This document shows positions 19,001 to 26,502 of a stretch of 41,590 bases of DNA, piece by piece. This stretch comes from Alphaproteobacteria bacterium (GTDB lineage: Bacteria > Pseudomonadota > Alphaproteobacteria > Micropepsales > Micropepsaceae): assembly GCA_023259375.1 (NCBI GenBank), contig JAHFQC010000040.1:1-41590 (forward strand), given 5' to 3'. A program made the position numbers and the translations under genes. The notes beneath the pieces were generated by a model, which saw only the letters and a program-made list of their open reading frames with translations, was not told where the DNA came from and searched no databases. Every line of letters starts with the position of its first letter. Position 1 is the first letter of the stretch.

Positions 19001-19233
19001 TCCGGCAGCTTGCCGGCGTCGTCGGCGACGATGGAGTCGACGATCTGATCGGCGTTTTCCTTGATCTTCACGGCACTTTCGATGGCCGCGCGCTGACCGG
19101 TAACGACGACGGTTTCCACCTGGTTCTGTGCCATCGCCGGCATCATCAAGCCAAGCGCCAAAACCGACACGCCGCCGAACAACACCGAACTCAGCTTTGC
19201 CGAAGCGGCGCTGCAATTCTCTTGTCTATTCAC
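16024..19233 (-). CDS. TonB-dependent outer-membrane receptor (Xanthomonas/Caulobacter type)
   Basis: Outer-membrane active transporter, likely for an oligosaccharide. I start it at GTG 19233: GGGAGGG ends four bases upstream, the same arrangement as for the autotransporter gene just upstream, whereas the ATG at 19269 would precede that site. The roughly 1069-residue protein has a signal peptide ending near MMPAMAQ, a TonB-box-like VETVVVTGQRA, the plug domain (SITEVLQRVSGV, VRGLPGGSSQLNGHNAF, IEGGLGGSINLRTHKPF), then a long beta-barrel ending RVSIDLRVNY with a terminal aromatic. TIGR01782-type receptors with this plug form a large family in plant-polymer-degrading alphaproteobacteria and xanthomonads. 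Co-oriented with the upstream autotransporter (160 bp apart). Confidence 0.93.
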   Translation of the reverse strand: MNRQENCSAASAKLSSVLFGGVSVLALGLMMPAMAQNQVETVVVTGQRAAIESAVKIKENADQIVDSIVADDAGKLPDRSITEVLQRVSGVTTTHFNNLGNPDDYTVEGSGPTVRGLPGGSSQLNGHNAFSANGGRQILWGDVPAELMAAVDVYKTYTPDQIEGGLGGSINLRTHKPFDFDGTKIGGVVSASYGDLIKQARPKMSVMGSTLWDTSVGEMGLLVDLSYDDSSYRNDSIQVDPYYPHADVIDNYTIIGSGQNADVKLKDNPTIYWLPGGFGYHTSNGYHKRGGAYAAFQWRPNDRLSLYVTAFSTLNDGNELLNDFRGGGAANHSNVTYTTASGDTRLSGIGKQQLLSALSSGTPGPTSPLYHLYDAGNNLIYANAYYDTSFGSGWTPGFDAMKDQCTEAAKLCSTANTFTTASKSFARTTDLNGGANWEPTENWLVRSSFDYIYSKSSSRSFDVQANAIMSPYGLDLRGNYPTIVMGDASALKTRSSYYWNSTMDSVNSNYGQEMQGNIDAEYSLNAGIFKKIKFGVRGDVRLEHDRGSGFKWSGLTPTWTSPQHWWTDAASVKDTVLYQFPNFFRGEVNLPGPALFIAPSAVQTYDAAYFHTQYGQPGDTTGDATFDPHLEARYKTVNAAGYAMVDFASESVLGMPLSGNVGARLIYVDNQAKASWTQNANMVFLYDPNNTGTNQVYATAPVTYPKAEGRVSWTLLPAFNIQVMPTDKLHIRLAGSITAEQPGFPGSYSSYGVSTDSSNLAQTFSLQANNLRLKPQMGRNLDLSTEWYGDGGANAYVSLFYKSLKHRQITSFEMQDMSWVVGVPAGSDPTNTVSCPQKDAAGNCIFIPGSIQTFVKPTLVQSTMNSNKEDVIRGAELGFTKYFDFDFVPSYMKGFGVSGNFTYIDSRARGDYSFDMYGNNISSHLPLAGMSHYAYNAILMYDRDPVSFRLAYNWRSKYLMSAYGWNTQGNYQASDNAITCLKNNTAADGFGGNSVDGTCHFSLPVWSKSFGSLDTGLDYKIDDHFSFNIQSQNLLNTKAKTTMGYGLQEHGRSWFVADRRVSIDLRVNY

Positions 19234-19264
19234 TCTACCCTCCCAAATCCTTTTACGGAGCAAG

Positions 19265-19328
19265 ACCAACAGCGGTTACCGGCGAATCCCTCGGTCTGTG
19301 TGATCCTTGATCACTCTTCGCTGTTGGT
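19265..19328. repeat. Nested inverted repeats in the autotransporter-receptor gap
   Basis: A perfect 10-bp pair ACCAACAGCG (19265-19274) and CGCTGTTGGT (19319-19328) encloses a second perfect hairpin GTGATC-CTT-GATCAC (19300-19314). It lies about 30 bp upstream of the receptor's GTG start and downstream of the autotransporter stop, so in RNA it would form a stable element in the intercistronic leader. A 12-bp tandem duplication TCTTTCGATCAG (19357-19380) is beside it. It may set the differential expression of the two genes or act as an operator; neither is proven. Confidence 0.55.
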
Positions 19329-19393
19329 TCCCTGCCCTCGGGCCGTCGGCCCCACGTCTTTCGATCAGTCTTTCGATCAGCCTTCCGGCCCGC

Positions 19394-21514
19394 TCAGAAC
19401 TTGTACGTGACGCCGAGCGCGACTTCGCCGGCGCGACGATGGCTCGTGAGCGTGCCGCCAACGCGGCCGTAGGCCCCGATCTGATCGGTCACTTCACCGC
19501 TTGCGTTCAGGCCGACGCGGACCGCCTGCTTCGAGTCACCGCGCCAGTAGCTGACGGACGAACCGCCTGCGAAGTTGGCGAAGCCGCCCGTGACGGTCTC
19601 TCCGGTGTCGGAGAGGTCGTATTGCCAGGCCACATCGGCATCAAGCTTGAAGCGACGGCCGGGCTCGGGGCGCAGAAGATGGGCGCGAATGCCGAGGTCG
19701 GTCACGACGGTGTTGAGGTTGATGGCATTCGGAGCGAGATCGTAATAGGTCGAGCCCGTCTCCTTGGCCGCATCCATATGGATCCGCGCGTAGGTGACGC
19801 GCAGATACGGCGCCACCAGTCCGCCGACCATCGCATGGCTTACCTGACCGGACACGCCGTAAGCGTAGCCGCCTAGGTCGGCCTGAGACGTGCCGAAGGA
19901 GCCCATTGGACGGTTGGTATGCGCGTCGGTGAGATTGTAGAAAGCACTGCCGTCGAACCGCAGTTCATTGACGTCGGCACCGCCGTAGACGGCAAGGTCG
20001 TAGCCGTTGGTCGACGCCGTCGTGGGATCGTCCTTCACCGTCATGTTGCCATGGCGATAGGAGAACGCCGCGCCCACCACGCCGCCATGTGCCGCGAAGC
20101 GATGCATGCCGCCGAAGCTCACGCCGTAGGTCTTGTTTTCGTAACCCAGACCGTCGCGCGACACGTTTTCCAGCGCGCCGGTCGGCGTCAGCCACGTGTC
20201 GATCTTGGCGCCCGTTTCCGGGGTCATGACGATGGCATCGTAGGCCGAGTTCACGAAATTGGTCAGCGACGACCGGTTTGCATAAGCGAGGTGCCCGTAG
20301 ACCTGAGCGGCCGAACCCTTCTCGGTGACCAGCGTATAGCCGGTGGACGACTTCATCATGCCGACCATCGCGCCGCTGACGGCGCCGCTGGTGGAAACGC
20401 TCACGAAGTCGCCGGTGATGTGGGTCGCCGTCAGAATGGGATAGACGCCGTTGCCGTAAGTTCCGGGGGACACCGCGAGAACCATTTCGCCGTTCAGCGC
20501 CGCAGTGCCGTTGACGATCAGGCCTTGGGCGCCGCTGGGCGTCACACCGACGTACAACTGCGCCGTTTGTGCCTGCGTATAGGTGCCGTTGATGGTGAGA
20601 TTACCGGCAACGCCGCTGGCCCCGCCGGCCTTCACGATGCCGTTGTTGGCGACGTTGCCCGTGATCGTGCCGTAGCCGGCCAACTTCGAGGAAACCGTGG
20701 TGAGATTGATCTGGGTCGTGCTGGCGCCGCCGAACTTGGCGGAAGCGTGGGTCGCATCGCCGACCGTGAACGTCGAACTGCTACCGACATTGACCGTACC
20801 GGCGAACACTTTCGACGCGTCGCTGCCGTTCACGATCATGTCGCCGGAGATCAGTTCGATATCGGAAATCGCGCTGCCGGAAACATTGCCGCCGATTGAC
20901 ATCGTCGTGCCGGCATACTGGCGGAACGAGATCGTGCTGTCGTTGAGCGCCAGATTGGCGCTCGGCCCCAACGTCGCGGCGCTCGCAAAGGTGCAGCAGC
21001 CCCACCAGTAATCACCAAACCTGACGTCCGACTTTCCCTCGAATGTCAAATTGCCGAGAAAGCTATTGCCTTCGAAAAACGTCCAATTCCCTTCGCGGAA
21101 CGTGACATCACCGGCTGCCTGAAACATCGAGGCGAGCTCGAAGCCCGATCCAACCACCGTCAGCGAGGCACCCTTGTCGACCACGAACTGCGGTGCACTG
21201 GTGGTCGATACCGACCACGAGATGTTGTGGAAGTTGCCGGCAGGATCAAGGCTCGCCGCAGATGCGAGACCGCCATTGGTGAAAATGCCAACCCCGCCCG
21301 TGGGTGTCGTTATCGCATTACTCTGGATCAAGTAGCCATTCGTGCCCGACGCGAGCTGGACGGTCGAATAGTTTCCCGCCAAGGCATAGATGTCGTAATC
21401 GGTTCCCGGCGTAAGCACCATGTTCTGCGCCAATGCCGGAACGGCCGCAGCAAGAGCCAGCACACTGGCGGAAAGCCAGAGCGTCCGGCCGTTGTGTCTC
21501 AATGCGTGTATCAT
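19394..21514 (-). CDS. Autotransporter-type outer-membrane protein with passenger and beta-barrel
   Basis: Probable type V-secreted surface protein. The 706-residue product begins with a signal peptide (MIHALRHNGRTLWLSASVLA ..VPALAQN), followed by a Gly/Ser/Thr/Asn-rich beta-helical passenger (about 30-390, with the autotransporter-associated region GTITGNVANNGIVKAGGA and LTINGTYTQAQTAQLYV), then a barrel domain (about 430-706) ending in ALGVTYKF, the usual C-terminal Phe. The start is fixed by GGGAGGG four bases before the ATG. No catalytic domain is recognised in the passenger; it could be adhesive or bind glycan. Two adjacent Cys (WGCCTF, near residue 170) are unusual for such passengers. 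It lies upstream of the TonB receptor and may be co-transcribed. Confidence 0.88.
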   Translation of the reverse strand: MIHALRHNGRTLWLSASVLALAAAVPALAQNMVLTPGTDYDIYALAGNYSTVQLASGTNGYLIQSNAITTPTGGVGIFTNGGLASAASLDPAGNFHNISWSVSTTSAPQFVVDKGASLTVVGSGFELASMFQAAGDVTFREGNWTFFEGNSFLGNLTFEGKSDVRFGDYWWGCCTFASAATLGPSANLALNDSTISFRQYAGTTMSIGGNVSGSAISDIELISGDMIVNGSDASKVFAGTVNVGSSSTFTVGDATHASAKFGGASTTQINLTTVSSKLAGYGTITGNVANNGIVKAGGASGVAGNLTINGTYTQAQTAQLYVGVTPSGAQGLIVNGTAALNGEMVLAVSPGTYGNGVYPILTATHITGDFVSVSTSGAVSGAMVGMMKSSTGYTLVTEKGSAAQVYGHLAYANRSSLTNFVNSAYDAIVMTPETGAKIDTWLTPTGALENVSRDGLGYENKTYGVSFGGMHRFAAHGGVVGAAFSYRHGNMTVKDDPTTASTNGYDLAVYGGADVNELRFDGSAFYNLTDAHTNRPMGSFGTSQADLGGYAYGVSGQVSHAMVGGLVAPYLRVTYARIHMDAAKETGSTYYDLAPNAINLNTVVTDLGIRAHLLRPEPGRRFKLDADVAWQYDLSDTGETVTGGFANFAGGSSVSYWRGDSKQAVRVGLNASGEVTDQIGAYGRVGGTLTSHRRAGEVALGVTYKF

Positions 21515-22340
21515 GTTTCCCTCCCAACTCGGCGACAGCGCCGCCCCTTTGTCCTGCGGCCGCGCGCTCGCGCTGGCTCAAGCCAACCGGTTGAGCCGAT
21601 GCCGCCTTGAATCTGAACTGAATGCTTTTTCGAACCGCGCGTGGCGCGACACCGATCCCGTTTCTTCAGGCCGATATCGCTGCGGACACGACTATTTGGT
21701 TCGTCGCTTCTTGGATTCCATATTCCCTCCCGCGGCAGTTCTGAGCCCTGCCAATTTTTTGTTTTGCTCAACCGGGCCGCTACGCCCGACTATCATTTCG
21801 CGTCAAGCTTGCATTTGTATGATCTAGAGATACCACTCAATTCCTCGGTCCACGGAATATGTTGCGAATCCGACGAATGCTGTTGTCGAACGCGCAGAAT
21901 GCGGTGCCAATGGATCGGAGCGAATGAGCCAAGACGGCGAATCCTTCAGGATCACGGCGCGAAGTATTCACGGCGGCGGCGCATAAGCGATTTTACTGAT
22001 TACCAATTCCGGTCTTGAAAATACGATTGTTATTATACAATCCGATCAAACATTTTCGTCCGTGGACGGATATTCGCATCGTTGCAGACGTCAGCCGCAA
22101 CGCCGCCGCGATTTTTCAGGGCGTTGATTGACATAGCCATGCTCAACTTGGCGCGCGAAGCCCTTCCGCAAGAGCTACGTCGAAAGTTTTGCACGCGCGC
22201 ACAGGTGCTCCACTTGCACTGCAGCCAACAACCTTTCTAGCATCGGGGTATTCGGCAACTGGGGCCGGACGATATAGCGATGATCAAGGGCTGGCGCACA
22301 AGCATCAGTGGCTAGAACTGTGCACAAGGGGGCATAGCTC
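21515..22340. other. 826-bp intergenic region between divergent genes
   Basis: No gene could be supported here. The region must hold promoters for the autotransporter (minus) and the RTX hydrolase (plus). A weak candidate plus-strand promoter is TTGAAA (22015-22020) with TACAAT (22036-22041), but its 15-bp spacer is short. An AT-rich patch (about 22005-22060) stands out against the GC-rich surroundings. The RTX gene has AAGGGGG eight bases before its ATG. Confidence 0.5.
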
Positions 22341-25300
22341 ATGGCAATTGACCCGAACACACCACCATTGGCGGTCGCCGATAGCGTGTCCACGAACACG
22401 TCCGGCCCTGTGCATGTGACCGGTAGCGTATTGAGCAACGACAGCGATCCGAACGGATTGGCGCTCAACATCGCGACGGTCAAGGGCCAGACGGCAAGCG
22501 TCGGTGTATCGATTGCCGGGACTTACGGTTCGCTGGTGCTTCGCGCCGATGGGACCTACGACTACGTCATCTACAGCAATGCGGCGAGCCTCATCCCCTC
22601 CGGCCAGACCGTCAAGGACGTGTTTCAATACACCGTCTCCGACGGCTTCAATTACACCCAGAACGTCCCGGTGATCATCGCCCAAAACCTGATCCCGCAA
22701 TCGGAAGCATTCAACGACAAAACATGGGTGAAGTTCGCCAAATCCGGCACGGCGCCGACCGTCACCGCCAATGTCGATACCGGTCCCACCGGCACCGCGA
22801 CGACAGCCGACAAAATCACGCTGACGGGAATAAACCGCGGGCTCTATTTCAAGACCAACGTTTCGGGCCAATACACATTCAGCGTCTGGATCAAGCTGGC
22901 GAGCGGCAACGGCAATCTCACCATCCAGTACTATCAAGGCTCCACCAACACCACGGTGCAACAGACCGTCGTCGCCAACGGCACCTGGCAGCGGGTCAGC
23001 GTCACCTTCAATGCCGACGGCAACGCGAACAGCAACGTCGCCATCCTGCATGGCGATACTCAGAGCACCACCGGCACGTTCGAACTCTGGGGTGCGCAAC
23101 TCAACTCCGGTCCGACCGCCCAGACCTATGTACCGACAACCGGCGCACCGGGTTCGTTGATGGGTACCCAGACGGTGCCGGTGACGGTAGGCTCGACGCT
23201 GACGGTCAATGTCACCGAGCCCCCGAGTACACCTCCCGTCGCTGTGGCAGACGCCGCAGCGCTGAATACCGCGAACGCAACGCAGACGAGCGGCAACGTC
23301 TTGAGCAACGACAGCGATCCAGCAGGACTGTCGCTGAACGTCGCGAGCGTGAATGGCCAAACCGCCAGCGTCGGAACGGCGATCGCCGGGACCTATGGTT
23401 CGCTGGTGCTGCGCGCCGATGGGACTTACGACTACGTCCTCAACAGTAATGCCGCCAGCCTCATCGCCCCAGGCCAAACCGTCACGGACCAGTTTCAGTA
23501 CACCGTCTCCGACGGGGTCACCTACACCCAGAATGTCCCGGTTATCGTCGCACAGAACCTGATTCTGCAATCGGAAGCGTTCGACGATGCGACCTGGATG
23601 AAATTCAGCGACACCGGTACGACGCCGACCGTAACGGCCAATGTCGATACCGGCCCGACCGGCGGCGCCAGCACGGCCGACAAAACCACTCTGACGGGGG
23701 CGGACAGCGGCCTTTTTTTCCAGACCAATGTCGCAGGGCAATACACGTTCAGCGTCTGGGTCAAGCTGGCCAGCGGTGACGGCAACCTCACCATTCAATA
23801 CTATGCGGGCGCCACAAACAGCGTGGTGCAACAGACCGTCATCGCCAACGGCACCTGGCAGCGCGTCAGCGTCACCTTCAATGCCGACGGCAATGCCAAC
23901 AGCAACGTCGCCATCCTGCATGGCGATACACAAAGCGCCACCGGCACGTTCGAATTATGGGGCGCCCAGCTCAATCCCGGAGCGACCGCCCAAACCTATG
24001 TGCCGACGACAGGTTCGCCAGGGACACAGACGGCCATCCAAACGGTGCCGGTGACGGTGGGATCGACGCTGACGGTCAACGTCACCGAGCCCCTGCCCTC
24101 TGGCCCGGGCACACCGCCCGTCGCAACGGCGGACGCCGCCTCTGCGAGTGTCACGAGCACCACGCCGACGAGCGGCAATGTCCTCAGCAACGACAACGAT
24201 CCTGCCGGCTTGCCGCTCAGCGTGGCGACCGTGAACGGCCAGGCCGCCAACGTCGGAACGACCATCGCCGGAACCTACGGCTCGCTGGTGCTGCGCGCCG
24301 ATGGGACTTATGACTACGTTCTCTATAGCAATGCGGCGAGCCTTATCGCCCCCGGTCAAACCGTCAATGATGTTTTCCAGTACAGCATCTCCGACGGCGC
24401 CAGCTACGCCCAGAATGTCCCCGTCATCACGGCGCAAAACCAGCTCCTGCAATCGGAAGCGTTCGACGATGCGACCTGGGTGAAATTCAGCGACACCGGC
24501 ACGGTGCCGGGGGTGACGGCCAACATCGACAGCGGCCCGACCGGCGGCGCCAGCACGGCGGATCGCACGACCCTGACCGGGGTGGACAGCGGTCTCTATG
24601 TCCAGACCAACCTTTCAGGCCAATACACGTTCAGCGTCTGGGTCAAGCTGGCGAGCGGTGACGGCAACCTCACCATTCAATACTATGCGGGTGCGACCAA
24701 CAGCGTGGTGCAGCAAACCGTGGTCGCCAACGGGACCTGGCAGCGCGTCAGTGTCTCCTTTAACGCCGACGGCAATGCCAGCAGCAACGTCGCCATCCTG
24801 CACGGCAATACCCAGAGCGCCACCGGCACATTCGAACTGTGGGGCGCCCAGCTCAATCCCGGGCCGACCGCCCAGACCTATGTGTCGACGGCGGGCCATC
24901 GCAATATCATGTTCACCGACACGCCGGTCACGCCCAATCCGACTGCCAATCTCGTCGTCTCGGTCGCGGGCGCCGATCCGGCTTCGGTGCTGCCCAACAC
25001 GCTCGACTTCGCGGGCGGCACTCAGGGCGTCGTCGTCAATCTCGCCACCAGTCAGTGGTCGCACGCCGCCACCATCCTGCCACTGGGCGACTCCATTACC
25101 TATGGCTGGACCGCGCTCGACTATGCCCAAGGCCAGACCAACACCGAGGACGGCTATCGCGGACCGCTGTGGTGGGATTTCGCCAGCCAATCGAGCCTGA
25201 TCAATTTCGTCGGCCCCAATGTTTCCGGCGATGCCCTTCTGCCCTCGCAAAACCATGCCGGATTTCCAGGCTGGCGGTCGGATCAACTCGCGGCGCTGCT

Positions 25301-26150
25301 ACCCAACATGCTGACGACCTATCATCCCGACGCCGTGCTGCTGCTCACCGGGACGAACGACATTTTCCAGGAATTGTCACCGGCGGCGGATACGGCGGCT
25401 TACATCGAACAGATGGTCACCAATGTGCGTACTCTCAGTCCCGGGACGCATATCTATGTGGCGACGCTGACGCCGATCAATCAGTCCCGCGTCCTCGACA
25501 CCACCGTTCCCGGCCAGCCCAACGATGCCCAGGAAGTGGCTCTGGTCAACCAGGCGATCACCGCCACCGTGACGGCCATGGCGGCGGCAGGCGCCAATGT
25601 CAGTCTGGTCGACATGTCGAACATCACCCTCAGCCAGATCGCCGACGCCGCACATCCCACCCCGGCCGGCTATGCGCAACTGGCGCAGAACTTCTACAAC
25701 GCCATCCTTGCCCAACAACCGGTCACCGGCGGAACGCCGGCCGGGACATCGCATGTGATCGCACCGGGCGTGACCTCGGTGATCGGCTCGGAAGCCAACG
25801 ACTTGCTGATCGCCGGAAGCGGAAACGCCGTCCTGTCGGGCGGCGGCGGCAACGATCGCCTCGTCGCCGGCAGCGGAGCCGACACCTTGAGCGGCGGCAG
25901 CGGCGCCGACCAGTTCGTCTTCACCTGGACTTCCGGCAGCGCGACCGTCACCGACTTCACTCCGTCGGCCGGAGATCAGATCGAACTCGATGGCTTCGGG
26001 CTGACCCAGTTCTCCCAACTTGCCGGTCACATCACGCAGGTCGGCGCGAACACTTTGGTCGACCTCACGACCTTCGGCGCCGCCACCGCCATCACGCTGC
26101 AGAATTTCAGCGGGACGCTCACGGCCCAGAATTTCCTGTTCCACGCCTGA
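22341..26150 (+). CDS. RTX-type secreted SGNH/GDSL hydrolase with three adhesin-like repeats
   Basis: A 1269-residue multi-domain protein with no N-terminal signal peptide (MAIDPNTPPLAVADS). Residues 7-860 are three repeats of about 290 residues, each a VCBS/cadherin-like unit (SGNVLSNDSDPAGL, GSLVLRADGTYDYVL, FQYTVSDG) holding an inserted carbohydrate-binding-like segment (LQSEAFDDATW, YTFSVWVKLASGDGNLTI, GTWQRVSVTFNADG, GTFELWGAQL). An SGNH hydrolase domain follows (about 908-1125): Ser918 in LPLGDSITYGW, Asn1006 in GTNDIF, and Asp1102/His1105 in DAAHPTPAGY. The end has glycine-rich RTX motifs (LSGGGGNDRL, LSGGSGADQF) and a final ATAITLQNFSGTLTAQNF, fitting type I secretion. No type I secretion genes are in the window. 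Likely an extracellular carbohydrate esterase or lipase-like enzyme; substrate unknown. Confidence 0.85.
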   Translation: MAIDPNTPPLAVADSVSTNTSGPVHVTGSVLSNDSDPNGLALNIATVKGQTASVGVSIAGTYGSLVLRADGTYDYVIYSNAASLIPSGQTVKDVFQYTVSDGFNYTQNVPVIIAQNLIPQSEAFNDKTWVKFAKSGTAPTVTANVDTGPTGTATTADKITLTGINRGLYFKTNVSGQYTFSVWIKLASGNGNLTIQYYQGSTNTTVQQTVVANGTWQRVSVTFNADGNANSNVAILHGDTQSTTGTFELWGAQLNSGPTAQTYVPTTGAPGSLMGTQTVPVTVGSTLTVNVTEPPSTPPVAVADAAALNTANATQTSGNVLSNDSDPAGLSLNVASVNGQTASVGTAIAGTYGSLVLRADGTYDYVLNSNAASLIAPGQTVTDQFQYTVSDGVTYTQNVPVIVAQNLILQSEAFDDATWMKFSDTGTTPTVTANVDTGPTGGASTADKTTLTGADSGLFFQTNVAGQYTFSVWVKLASGDGNLTIQYYAGATNSVVQQTVIANGTWQRVSVTFNADGNANSNVAILHGDTQSATGTFELWGAQLNPGATAQTYVPTTGSPGTQTAIQTVPVTVGSTLTVNVTEPLPSGPGTPPVATADAASASVTSTTPTSGNVLSNDNDPAGLPLSVATVNGQAANVGTTIAGTYGSLVLRADGTYDYVLYSNAASLIAPGQTVNDVFQYSISDGASYAQNVPVITAQNQLLQSEAFDDATWVKFSDTGTVPGVTANIDSGPTGGASTADRTTLTGVDSGLYVQTNLSGQYTFSVWVKLASGDGNLTIQYYAGATNSVVQQTVVANGTWQRVSVSFNADGNASSNVAILHGNTQSATGTFELWGAQLNPGPTAQTYVSTAGHRNIMFTDTPVTPNPTANLVVSVAGADPASVLPNTLDFAGGTQGVVVNLATSQWSHAATILPLGDSITYGWTALDYAQGQTNTEDGYRGPLWWDFASQSSLINFVGPNVSGDALLPSQNHAGFPGWRSDQLAALLPNMLTTYHPDAVLLLTGTNDIFQELSPAADTAAYIEQMVTNVRTLSPGTHIYVATLTPINQSRVLDTTVPGQPNDAQEVALVNQAITATVTAMAAAGANVSLVDMSNITLSQIADAAHPTPAGYAQLAQNFYNAILAQQPVTGGTPAGTSHVIAPGVTSVIGSEANDLLIAGSGNAVLSGGGGNDRLVAGSGADTLSGGSGADQFVFTWTSGSATVTDFTPSAGDQIELDGFGLTQFSQLAGHITQVGANTLVDLTTFGAATAITLQNFSGTLTAQNFLFHA
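22359..23228 (+). repeat. Long coding repeat, copy 1 of 3
   Basis: Codons 7-296 of the RTX hydrolase. The 870-bp unit begins ACACCACCATTGGCGGTC and encodes the adhesin-like unit with its inserted binding-like segment. It is the most diverged copy: ..DKTWVKFAKSG and GINRGLYFKTN differ from copies 2 and 3. Confidence 0.8.
23229..24110 (+). repeat. Long coding repeat, copy 2 of 3
   Basis: Codons 297-590 of the RTX hydrolase, 882 bp. Over the inserted segment it is nearly identical to copy 3 at the protein level (FDDATW, TNSVVQQT, ILHGDTQSATGTFELWGAQL) and closely similar in DNA, suggesting recent duplication or ongoing homogenisation. Confidence 0.8.
24111..24900 (+). repeat. Long coding repeat, copy 3 of 3 (end replaced by hydrolase linker)
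   Basis: Codons 591 to about 853. It follows copy 2 through the shared inserted segment up to GPTAQTYVST, then departs into a linker (AGHRNIMFTDTPVTPNPTAN) leading to the SGNH domain, so the last strand of the adhesin-like unit (VPVTVGSTLTVNVTEP) is lost from this copy. Confidence 0.75.
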
Positions 26151-26502
26151 ACCGCGAACGGAACAAACGGGATTTCGTTTCCAATTCCTTAACAAGACTG
26201 CCGGGCGAAAGCGCGGGACCGACACCGGCCCTTGCGTCGGACGACTCCGCTTGCGCCGCGGCTACACCTGCAATTCCCAGTACGCGGTTGTGCGTAGGCG
26301 AAGCCGATTGTGGCCCATCCGCAATCGACACTCTGCGTTGTTACACAACCTCTTAACCCGATGTTCACCATGCGCCTATTTACTACCGGGGAGGCTCTTA
26401 AGACCTTCTCCAGATCGCCATGCGCGCCAAAGACATACGAGTTGAACGCCGAACGAACCGGCAGGCGCAGCAGAACGGTATGCTGTAACGCACGAGGCAG
26501 TC
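26151..26502. other. Intergenic region before the five-gene glycan operon
   Basis: No gene was recognised in these 352 bases. A near-perfect hairpin CGATTGTGG-CCCAT-CCGCAATCG lies at 26305-26327 (one G-T pair) without a T-run. The upstream promoter of the operon should be between here and 26502; no consensus promoter stands out. GAGG five bases before 26503 serves as the ribosome-binding site. Confidence 0.45.

Noticed and set aside
22305..23933. 542-codon minus-strand open frame across the RTX protein repeats
   Set aside because: Antisense shadow of the repeat-rich gene; the translation merely repeats with the same period and has no recognisable domain.
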